The notes beneath the pieces are model-generated. The model was not told where the DNA came from. It worked only from the letters and a program-made list of their open reading frames with translations, and did not search any database. The position numbers and the translations under genes were made by a program. Of a stretch of 64,000 nt of DNA, positions 50,715-58,792 are shown piece after piece; the stretch's first letter is position 1; each line of letters begins with the position of its first letter. Source of the stretch: Dyadobacter sp. LHD-138 (GTDB taxonomy: Bacteria; Bacteroidota; Bacteroidia; Cytophagales; Spirosomataceae); assembly GCF_030929615.1 (NCBI RefSeq), contig NZ_JAVFVU010000008.1:1-64000 (forward strand), in the 5' to 3' direction.

Positions 50715-53087
50715 CTAGTCTGTTTTAAGCGATTTAACGGGGTCCATAAGGGCGGCTTTAAAACTTTGAAATCCTACGGTCAGGAAGGTAATCACCATCG
50801 TGACTAGACCGGCGGCGGCGAACACCCACCAGGCGATCTCAATCTTATAGGCAAAATCCTGCAACCATTTGTCCATGGCATACCAGGCCACTGGTGTAGC
50901 CATGATGATTGCAATAAAAACAAGTTTAAAGAAGTCTTTCGAGAGAAGCGTTACGACACTGGAAACACTCGCACCCAACACCTTTCTGATACCAATTTCC
51001 TTGGTGCGGGTTTCGGCTGTGAACGTTACCAGTCCAAAAAGCCCCATACAGGCAATAAAAATAGCAAAAGCCGTAAACACCGTGAACATACGCGACATAC
51101 GGATCTCGGTTTTAAAAGTTTCGTTAAATGCGTCATCAAGGAAATAGTACTCGAATGGCTTATCCGCAGAATACTTTTTATAAATTTTTTCGATGGAAGC
51201 GATCTTATCTTTGATATCAATTTTGGGGTCCATCCGCGCAAAAAGAACGGCTGAGCCTTGTTCATCTTTAAGCAAATTGGTGGTATCACTGAGCACAAAA
51301 AGCCCCATAGCCTTCACTTCATGCTGAACCGACGTAAACTGAAAATTTTTCAAAACCCCGGCAATCCGTCGGTTGAAAACCTGCTGTCCGATGGGATTTC
51401 CCTTTAATCCAAGCTCCTTCACGGCAACTTCATTCAACAAAACCCCGTCGCCTTTTTTCCACGAACTACCATCCGGTTTTATCTTCCATGCTAACCCAAA
51501 AGCACCCGGAAAATTTGCGTCAACTTCGGAATAAGTAAGACTTATAAATTTCTTTGTATCCGGATTTTGCGAAAAAGACATGCTATATCCTTTAAATAAA
51601 CCCGTACTTGATATGGCTACATCTTCAACACCAGTTAAAGAAGCAATCTCGTTTTTCAGCGAAAAATAGTTTTTGCCCACCGATCCGCTTAACGAAATGG
51701 CCAGCATCTGATCTTTGTTAAATCCGAGATTCTTGTTCTGCATGTAACTTAACTGCTGCTGCACAATGACGCTGCAAACAATAAGCGCTATGGAAACTGA
51801 AAACTGAAATACCATGAAGATCCTGCGCAACGAAACGCCCTTTTGTTGACTGGTAAACCTGCCCTTTAACACTTCAATCGGAGCAAAACCGGATAAAATC
51901 AAAGCCGGATAACTTCCCGCGACAAAGGCACTGAGCAGCAACACACTGACCAAAATTCCGATAAAAGCAGGCGACAACAGAAATGATGAATCGATCCTGA
52001 GATCCAACAGATTGTAAAAAGGCCGTCGCATCGCCTCAACCAGCACGAACGACAGCAAAAATGCCAGGCAGCAAACCAATACGGATTCTGTGTAAAACTG
52101 TTTAATCAATCCTCCTCTGCCGGCACCGGCAACTTTCCGCACCCCTACTTCTTTGGCGCGCAAAGTGGAACGGGCCGTGGTGAGATTCATATAATTAAAA
52201 AGAGCCAGGAACAATATCAGTGACGCCACGCCGGCAAAAATCTTGATCAGTCTGACATTTCCCGAGCTGGCAAAACTATTTTCCAGGTGTATCGAGGAAA
52301 ACTTTTCCAGGATATAGGTGGAGTGCTCATCAAAAGCACCTGTTTTCTTTCCCGCGCTAAGAATGTTCTTTTGAACAAGGGCAACGGATTTCTCAGAGTC
52401 CAGTAAATAATAATTATTGAAAGCACCGGCATGCTCCCACATCGACTTATTGCTTTCATCCAGCTGCGGTATCGTGTTAACCGAAGCGACAAAGTCAAAA
52501 TTAAAAGTAGAGTTGGAAGGTGGGTTTTCGGCTACTCCTGTAATTTCAAACAAGTGTTTTCCCTCGTACAAAAGGGTTTTCCCAACCGGATCCTGATCGC
52601 CAAAATATTTCGCCGCCGCCCTTTCGGAAATCACCATCGTATAGGGTTTTGCCAAAAAATTGCTGCGGTCCCCGCTTTTTACTTTAAAAGAAAAAACATT
52701 AAAAAACGATCCATCGGCAAACAAAAAGTCCTTCTCAAAAAACTGGCTTGCAGGCCTTTCCGGATTTTTAATAACCACCTTATTATAGGCAGCTTTTACC
52801 CGCACGAAATCTTCTACATGAGGCGTGGATTCTTTAAGAAGCGGAGCCAGCTTGGCACTGAAACTTATGGACTGCATGTCATGCCCATCCATTTTGACCT
52901 TCGTGAGCAAACGGTAAATCCGGTTCCCTTTCTCGTGGAACTTGTCATAACTATACTCGTGAACCACAAACATGAGGATCAGCATGGAAACGGCCATTCC
53001 CATTGCCAGACCAGCAATGTTGATGAAGGAATAATTCTTGTGCTTCCAAAGATTCCTTAAAGCAATTCTGAGATAGTTTTTAAACAT
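50715..53087 (-). CDS. FtsX/MacB double-module permease E
   Basis: 790 residues, the shortest complete copy. It begins MFKNYLRIALRNLWKHKNYS, with helix 1 IAGLAMGMAVSMLILMFV. The first FtsX block has FNYMNLTTARSTLRAKEVGV and RKVAGAGRGGLI; the second has KEIGIRKVLGASVSSVVTLL. The tail is MDPVKSLKTD, the only one of the set ending in Asp. Module 2's periplasmic domain is short, with GVLLNEVAVKELGLKGNPIG, the paralog-wide segment thought to form the outer beta domain. It lies 15 bp after permease F and 23 bp before the 97-residue gene. Confidence 0.9.
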   Translation of the reverse strand: MFKNYLRIALRNLWKHKNYSFINIAGLAMGMAVSMLILMFVVHEYSYDKFHEKGNRIYRLLTKVKMDGHDMQSISFSAKLAPLLKESTPHVEDFVRVKAAYNKVVIKNPERPASQFFEKDFLFADGSFFNVFSFKVKSGDRSNFLAKPYTMVISERAAAKYFGDQDPVGKTLLYEGKHLFEITGVAENPPSNSTFNFDFVASVNTIPQLDESNKSMWEHAGAFNNYYLLDSEKSVALVQKNILSAGKKTGAFDEHSTYILEKFSSIHLENSFASSGNVRLIKIFAGVASLILFLALFNYMNLTTARSTLRAKEVGVRKVAGAGRGGLIKQFYTESVLVCCLAFLLSFVLVEAMRRPFYNLLDLRIDSSFLLSPAFIGILVSVLLLSAFVAGSYPALILSGFAPIEVLKGRFTSQQKGVSLRRIFMVFQFSVSIALIVCSVIVQQQLSYMQNKNLGFNKDQMLAISLSGSVGKNYFSLKNEIASLTGVEDVAISSTGLFKGYSMSFSQNPDTKKFISLTYSEVDANFPGAFGLAWKIKPDGSSWKKGDGVLLNEVAVKELGLKGNPIGQQVFNRRIAGVLKNFQFTSVQHEVKAMGLFVLSDTTNLLKDEQGSAVLFARMDPKIDIKDKIASIEKIYKKYSADKPFEYYFLDDAFNETFKTEIRMSRMFTVFTAFAIFIACMGLFGLVTFTAETRTKEIGIRKVLGASVSSVVTLLSKDFFKLVFIAIIMATPVAWYAMDKWLQDFAYKIEIAWWVFAAAGLVTMVITFLTVGFQSFKAALMDPVKSLKTD

Positions 53088-53102
53088 GACTGGAAGGTTA
53101 GA

Positions 53103-55526
53103 TTACTCGGAACGAAGCGATTTTACGGGGTTCATCAAAGCGGCTTTGATACTCTGAAAACTGACGGTTGCCAGGGCAATCAGGATCGCTGACAGACCTA
53201 CCAGAATAAATACCCAAACACTGATTTCGATGCGGTAAGAGTAATTATCAAGCCATTTTTGCATAGCAAACCAGGCTAATGGCGTGGCAATAATGATGGA
53301 TAAAATAACCATTTTGACAAAATCCTGCGAAAGTGTAAACACAATACCTCCCACACTGGCACCCAAAACTTTACGGACGCCTATTTCTTTTGTTCGTTGC
53401 TCAATAACCATCAGCGCAACCGCAAATAAGCCTAAACAGGAAAGTAAGACGGCTATTCCGGATGCCAGACTAAACATCTGTGAAAGCTTTTCTTCATCCC
53501 TGTACCAGCCGTCTGTATTTTCGTCAAGAAATGTCCCCGTAAACTCAGCCTGCGGGGCCACTTCTTTCCAGACATTCGTAATTTTATCCATAGCACCAGC
53601 GAGCCTCTGAGGCGTAACCCGGACAAAAATATAACTGATCGGGCTTGATGGAGCAATAAACATCGTCACCGGTTTCTTGTCCGTTTTAGAGGAATAAAGG
53701 TTAAAATCCGGTACCAAACCGATGATCTGATATTTTGCTCCCGCTGTATCCGTTTCGAAAAACTTACCCACAGGCTCTTTTTCGCCGATCATTTTGGCCA
53801 TACTTTCGGTGATCACCACCCGATTGAGTGAATCTGTCGGATAGGCGGAATCAAACTCACGGCCGTCCAGCAATTTTATTCCCAAGGTTTTTAAATAATC
53901 ATAGTCGATATGCAGCCAGTCCGTCGATATTTCCCGGTCTTTATACACAAACCCGATCACGCTTCGCGACGAACTCCTGTCTTTACCCATACCCAGGTTC
54001 ACCGCACTGCCGGAAAGGGAAATGATATTCGGGTCGTCATGCAGCAAATTCCGCATCCGCTGCAAAACCTGTTGCCCGTTCACTTTATTCCCGACAGGAA
54101 TACTTATCACCTCTTCTTTGGTAAAACCCAGCGGCTGCGTCCGTAAATGTTTAATCTGCTGAATGGCAATAACGGTACAGCAAATCAACAAGCTGGACAA
54201 CGTAAATTGCGTTACGATGAGTGAATTACGTAAAATACCGGGACGAGAAAGCGTAATTTTTCCTTTTAAAACCTCCACCGCATTAAACTTCGACATTTGC
54301 CAGGCAGGATAACCGCCGGCGATTAAGGTTACCAATAAAAACAGGCCCAGAATAATGCCCACTCTGTCGGGTTGAAAGATATAATCCAGCGTAAGTTTTC
54401 CCTGGAACGTCGCATTGAACTGCGGCAGTAAAACATAAGCCAAAAGCAATCCGACGACAAAACCACCAAAACAGATCATCGCAGCTTCACCCCAGATCTG
54501 CACAAAAAGCTGATTTTTAAGCGCACCCAGAGACTTGCGAACGCCAACTTCCCGCGCTCTTGTGAACGAGCGGGCAACGGTAAGATTGATAAAATTGATA
54601 CAGGCTATTAACAAGATGAAAAATGCGATTCCCAATATTGAATAAACCACAGCCATCGACGAGCCGTTTCCACCGGAGATCTCCCTGTCGAAATGCAGAT
54701 TTGCCAGTTTTTGCAATCTTACAGCAAATAAGTCACCACGTTCGTCCGGCTTGGCACCGTTCTTTTTCAACTTGGTAATGTTGTCTGAAAAATATTTGGC
54801 AGAAAAAGACTTCAACCGGTTTTCAAATGTGAGCTGATTCACGTTAGGTTTCAGTTTTACAAACGCCTTATGCGACATTGCATCCCACTGATCCTTTTCA
54901 CGATGATATCCTCCATGATTTTCAACCCGTATAAAAGCATCCGATTTAATCGAAGAGTTATCAGGAAAATCATTCAGCACCCCGGTAACCAGATAGGTCT
55001 TTTTGCTCCCGCCATCCGCCCCTAGCTGAATTTGTTTCCCAACGGGATCCTCACTACCAAAAACGGCTTTGGCCATAGGCAGGCTAATAACAATATCACT
55101 CAACCCGTTCAGAGCGGATTGCCGGTTCCCTTCCAGCATCGAAAACGAGAAAACCCGTAAAAAATCAGCATCGACAAGCATCACCTGCTTGTCAAAATAT
55201 TTGCCTTTGTATTCCACCAGGCTACTGCCGTTCATCAGCCGAGTTGCAGCTTCCACCTCGGGATATTCCGCTTTTAACGCAGGTGTAAGCGGCATGGGCA
55301 TAGACCCGGACCGACCCGCCTTGTCGGGATCATTGGAAAATAAATAAGTCTGAAAAATACGGTCTCCATCCTGATGAAAATTATCAAAGGACATTTGAAA
55401 ATATGCTGTCATAAACAGGAAAACGCTGATGCAAAACGCAACAGATAACCCTATAATATTAATAAAGGCATAACCCTTGCTCTTCCAGATATTCCGGAAC
55501 GCAATTTTCAGATAATTACGGATCAT
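53103..55526 (-). CDS. FtsX/MacB double-module permease F
   Basis: 807 residues. The frame opens with TTG at 55535, but ATG 55526 (MIRNYLKIAFRNIWKSKGYA) aligns with the paralogs. Helix 1 is unusual (IGLSVAFCISVFLFMTAYF), with a cysteine. The first FtsX block reads ACINFINLTVARSFTRAREV with RKSLGALKNQLF. The second reads KEIGVRKVLGASVGGIVFTL, and the tail is MNPVKSLRSE. It begins 12 bp after the upstream secreted-protein gene and ends 15 bp before permease E. Confidence 0.9.
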   Translation of the reverse strand: MIRNYLKIAFRNIWKSKGYAFINIIGLSVAFCISVFLFMTAYFQMSFDNFHQDGDRIFQTYLFSNDPDKAGRSGSMPMPLTPALKAEYPEVEAATRLMNGSSLVEYKGKYFDKQVMLVDADFLRVFSFSMLEGNRQSALNGLSDIVISLPMAKAVFGSEDPVGKQIQLGADGGSKKTYLVTGVLNDFPDNSSIKSDAFIRVENHGGYHREKDQWDAMSHKAFVKLKPNVNQLTFENRLKSFSAKYFSDNITKLKKNGAKPDERGDLFAVRLQKLANLHFDREISGGNGSSMAVVYSILGIAFFILLIACINFINLTVARSFTRAREVGVRKSLGALKNQLFVQIWGEAAMICFGGFVVGLLLAYVLLPQFNATFQGKLTLDYIFQPDRVGIILGLFLLVTLIAGGYPAWQMSKFNAVEVLKGKITLSRPGILRNSLIVTQFTLSSLLICCTVIAIQQIKHLRTQPLGFTKEEVISIPVGNKVNGQQVLQRMRNLLHDDPNIISLSGSAVNLGMGKDRSSSRSVIGFVYKDREISTDWLHIDYDYLKTLGIKLLDGREFDSAYPTDSLNRVVITESMAKMIGEKEPVGKFFETDTAGAKYQIIGLVPDFNLYSSKTDKKPVTMFIAPSSPISYIFVRVTPQRLAGAMDKITNVWKEVAPQAEFTGTFLDENTDGWYRDEEKLSQMFSLASGIAVLLSCLGLFAVALMVIEQRTKEIGVRKVLGASVGGIVFTLSQDFVKMVILSIIIATPLAWFAMQKWLDNYSYRIEISVWVFILVGLSAILIALATVSFQSIKAALMNPVKSLRSE

Positions 55527-55538
55527 ATAAGACAATTG

Positions 55539-56144
55539 TTATTGGATCAATGACAGACCTAGTTCTCTTTCAGTCTCTTCGATAATACGCAAGCGCTCTT
55601 TTTCCGATTTGCCTTTCGCATTGACAGTACGTTCGTATTCATATTCCTCGCCGTCTTTCACATACTTGTAGCGCATGAACAGCTCACCGCAGTCAGAACT
55701 GTATCTTATTTCCTTGTTAAATGGCTGTTTTCCATAAGTCGGCTGTGTTTTATAGTCATTTGATGAAGAAACCACATCGCTATCTTCTCCGACGGTATCA
55801 ACATTTTCAATTGGATCAATATCCGGTTTGGTTGTCAAAGGTTTACGTGGCTTAACTGCTTTCGGAGCCTTTGGTTTAGCAGGCTGCTCTGGTTGTTCAA
55901 GACCATCGGGAATGTAAATATCAAGGGAGTCGATAATCTTTTCCTTAAATGCAAAACGCAGGGATCTGTCAATCATAGACAGATCAAACTTATGGTTGAT
56001 GTCAATATTCTGGCCATCGACCGTCCCGCTGATATGCACCGACAACGCATTATTATCATCCTGCACGCTCTTGCAAACGATGCGTGACTGGGCAAAAGCC
56101 ATGGTATTGGTCACCGATAATAGAAGAATGATATATTTTTTCAT
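55539..56144 (-). CDS. Exported Pro/Lys-rich protein inside a permease operon
   Basis: A 201-residue protein of no family I recognise. A signal peptide (ending AFAQ) precedes a beta-type domain (residues ~20-85: RIVCKSVQDDNNALSVHISG, then IDINHKFDLSMID). A linker rich in Pro and Lys follows (PEQPAKPKAPKAVKPRKP, 88-108), then a C-terminal charged segment with one Cys (YSSDCGELFMRYKYVKDG). The linker could span the periplasm or peptidoglycan. It sits between permeases G and F with 12-bp gaps on both sides, so it should work with them, perhaps as a periplasmic adaptor. No MacA/HlyD features are visible. Confidence 0.65.
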   Translation of the reverse strand: MKKYIILLLSVTNTMAFAQSRIVCKSVQDDNNALSVHISGTVDGQNIDINHKFDLSMIDRSLRFAFKEKIIDSLDIYIPDGLEQPEQPAKPKAPKAVKPRKPLTTKPDIDPIENVDTVGEDSDVVSSSNDYKTQPTYGKQPFNKEIRYSSDCGELFMRYKYVKDGEEYEYERTVNAKGKSEKERLRIIEETERELGLSLIQ

Positions 56145-56156
56145 GGGTTAAATTGG

Positions 56157-58538
56157 TTATTCAGATTTTAAAGATTTTACCGGATCCATCATTGCCGCTC
56201 TGACACTTTGAAATCCAACCGTCAGTATCGTAAGCAGCAGCGCAGCAGCGCCAACCATTGCGAATGTGTACCACTGCATGGTGATGTGATACTCATATTT
56301 TTGCAGATAACTTTTTACGAAAGTATAAGCAAGCGGAATCGCGATTAGTATGGAAATCAACACAAACATTACAAAATCCTTTGACAGCAATATTGCAATT
56401 CCCCGCACACTCGCTCCCAGCACTTTTCGAATACCCACTTCCTTGGTCCGTTGATTGGCAGCAAGGGTTATCAGTCCGAAAATTCCTGCAAGGGCAATGA
56501 TGATCGAGAGCACCGTAACAAAGTTGACCATCTTCCAGATTCCGTCCAGGTCATTGTACTGGCGACTGAGTTCTTCCGACAAATAGAAAAACTTAAAGGG
56601 CTTTTTCGCCGGCATCATTTTCATCTTTTTTTCCAGCCCGGCCAGTACTCCTGCTACGTGTTTATCGTCCGTAAACTTAATGGTCAGATAACTATTTAAA
56701 GCAGTTTCCCCTTCGTACCAGTGAATTAAAGGTTCGATTTTTTCCTTTAATTCCTGGTAATGAAAATCCTTCATCACGCCAATGACGGTGTAAACCTTAT
56801 CATTATTTTTCGGACGCAGACGCTTTCCTACCGCCGATTTCCAGCCAAGGGCCTTCATCGCGGATTCATTGATCACGACCGGATTATTCTCTCCGTTTTT
56901 ATCCAGTTCATCAGAAAAATCCCGTCCTTCGATCATACTGATGTTATAAGTTTGCGCATAAGCCGAACTGGTGCCCCCCTGTCTCAGCCGTATTTCTTTA
57001 TCAGGTTCCGACTCGGAAAGATACAGGTTGTAATTACTCCAGTATTTTGTCGGAACAACCCCTGAGGTAGCCACACTTTTCACATATGGATTTTGTTTCA
57101 GCGCATCCAGAATACCCTTGAACTGCCCCATTGCAGCATCCACATTCTTGTATTGCATATCCGACTGGACGATCACCACGTTTTCCTTATCAAAACCAAC
57201 GTCGGCATTTCTCATAAATCCGGTCTGCATGCGTACGCTCAACGCCCCTAGAATGAGCACAATAGTCAGTACAAACTGCACAACGATAAGACTGTTTTTC
57301 GTCCAGCCCTTTGACTGCGGCTTATTCGTTAATGTTCCTTTGATCGTATTTCTGATATCCAGCTTGTTAAGATACATCGCCGGATAGGTTCCCGCTGTAA
57401 AAGCAATGATGCAGATGATACCTAACAGCACAAGTATCGTGACATAATCCTGTTGCCAGTTTAGCAAAAGCTGCATCCGCCCCTGTCTGAATTCATTGAA
57501 CTGCGGTATCAGATAGCTTACCGCAAAAACGACCGAAAGCATTAGTGCCGCCACCAGCACAATCCCGGATTCCAGCCAAAACTGGGTTAAGATCTGACGA
57601 AGCGTCGATCCGGTGACTTTTCTTACAGCAACCTCCTTAGCTCTGGTGAATGAAACCGCTGTATTTAAATTGATAAGATTTATACTGATAATCAACAAAA
57701 TAAATCCCGCGATAGTCATCGCCCCGTAAATCATACTTTTGAAAAAAGGATTCTGAAAATGTATAAAATCCTTTATTGGTGCTATATGAATTGTCCGGTC
57801 TTTCGCCCCTTCCGCAAAGTGGGTCTTGACAAATTTGGGAAACTGCGATTCCAGCTTTCCGGTATCCGTTCCCTTTTTTATTTTAAGATAAACCGCAGCA
57901 AAGGTGTTATACCAGTCGGCATTATTCCTGAAATTCTTATCCGCTTCCAGATTAGCTATCGGCACGAGCACCTCAAACTGAATGGACGAATTCGCAGGAA
58001 CAGGAGCCAGCACACCAGTCACTGTAAAATTCAAAGTATCATTGACAATAACAATCTCTCCAACAGGATTTTTATCTCCAAATAAAGCAGCAGCGATATC
58101 ACCGTTGATAAGAATCGACTGCCGGTCTTTTAGCGCACTTGACGAATTCCCATATTTTAGCTGAAAAGAAAAAATATCAAAAAAAGTACTGTCTACGTAC
58201 TTTGTATTTCCCTGAATATCCTTGCCATTGTAATTAATCCAGACGTTGCCCCAGCCCTGGATATGCGTTCCCTTTTCTATCTCCGGATAAGTTTTGAGCA
58301 ACTGATCCAAAATGGGATAAACCGTCTGGTTATAACGACTCTCCTTATCAGCCGTTTGAACAAAATAAATCTGGTCGCTGTCTTTGTGAAATGTATCAAA
58401 AGTTAAACCACGCTGAATGAACAAAATCAAAACGACCGCACTTGCCAGGCCAAGCGAAAGCCCCAGAAGATTAATGCCCGTAAAAAGGCGATTCTTCCAA
58501 AGCGAGCGAAAAGCAATGTTGATGTAGTTTTTAAACAT
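56157..58538 (-). CDS. FtsX/MacB double-module permease G
   Basis: 793 residues from ATG 58538 (MFKNYINIAFRSLWKNRLFT); an open extension to 58574 is not conserved. Differences from the others: the first coupling region reads ISINLINLNTAVSF and AKEVAVRKVTGSTLRQ, where the usual Gly-Val/Ile is Ala-Val. The last helices read IAIPLAYTFVKSYLQKYEY without the common AWYxMxKWLQDFAYRI. The second coupling motif is KEVGIRKVLGASVRGIAILL and the tail MDPVKSLKSE. It is the first gene of operon G-secreted protein-F-E-small protein, with a palindrome 153-182 bp upstream. Confidence 0.9.
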   Translation of the reverse strand: MFKNYINIAFRSLWKNRLFTGINLLGLSLGLASAVVLILFIQRGLTFDTFHKDSDQIYFVQTADKESRYNQTVYPILDQLLKTYPEIEKGTHIQGWGNVWINYNGKDIQGNTKYVDSTFFDIFSFQLKYGNSSSALKDRQSILINGDIAAALFGDKNPVGEIVIVNDTLNFTVTGVLAPVPANSSIQFEVLVPIANLEADKNFRNNADWYNTFAAVYLKIKKGTDTGKLESQFPKFVKTHFAEGAKDRTIHIAPIKDFIHFQNPFFKSMIYGAMTIAGFILLIISINLINLNTAVSFTRAKEVAVRKVTGSTLRQILTQFWLESGIVLVAALMLSVVFAVSYLIPQFNEFRQGRMQLLLNWQQDYVTILVLLGIICIIAFTAGTYPAMYLNKLDIRNTIKGTLTNKPQSKGWTKNSLIVVQFVLTIVLILGALSVRMQTGFMRNADVGFDKENVVIVQSDMQYKNVDAAMGQFKGILDALKQNPYVKSVATSGVVPTKYWSNYNLYLSESEPDKEIRLRQGGTSSAYAQTYNISMIEGRDFSDELDKNGENNPVVINESAMKALGWKSAVGKRLRPKNNDKVYTVIGVMKDFHYQELKEKIEPLIHWYEGETALNSYLTIKFTDDKHVAGVLAGLEKKMKMMPAKKPFKFFYLSEELSRQYNDLDGIWKMVNFVTVLSIIIALAGIFGLITLAANQRTKEVGIRKVLGASVRGIAILLSKDFVMFVLISILIAIPLAYTFVKSYLQKYEYHITMQWYTFAMVGAAALLLTILTVGFQSVRAAMMDPVKSLKSE

Positions 58539-58690
58539 GTTTATAGCGCATTTAGCAACTTTTAGCCACGACATAGCGGATGACTTCCCAAACAGGGACT
58601 TCGCCTTAGTTAAACATTAAATTATTATACCAAGGAAATCAACAGAATACAATAAACTGATTTACAGAATATTAATTCAAAAACAAACGA

Positions 58691-58720
58691 AACAAGGTGT
58701 CCGAAATCGGACACCTTGTT
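58691..58720. promoter_or_regulatory. Perfect palindrome with core TGTCCGAAATCGGACA
   Basis: 14-bp perfect arms aacaaggtgtccga/tcggacaccttgtt with a 2-base centre. It is upstream of permease operon G-E and 72 bp past the stop of permease H. A modest T-rich stretch (TCGTTTGTTTTTG) follows on the minus strand, so a terminator role is possible. About 80 bp on, CTTGGTATAATAATTT resembles the TTGGCATAATTTT seen before permease D. Confidence 0.6.
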
Positions 58721-58792
58721 CATTAGCGTACTTTTATTGAAGTGAATCTTCTTCTAACCTCTTAATACCATGTAAATCAGATACTTCATAAC

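Noticed and set aside
52431-53060. 209-codon ORF antisense to permease E
   Set aside because: Shadow of the conserved permease frame, rich in Arg/Phe/His as expected for antisense of membrane-protein DNA.
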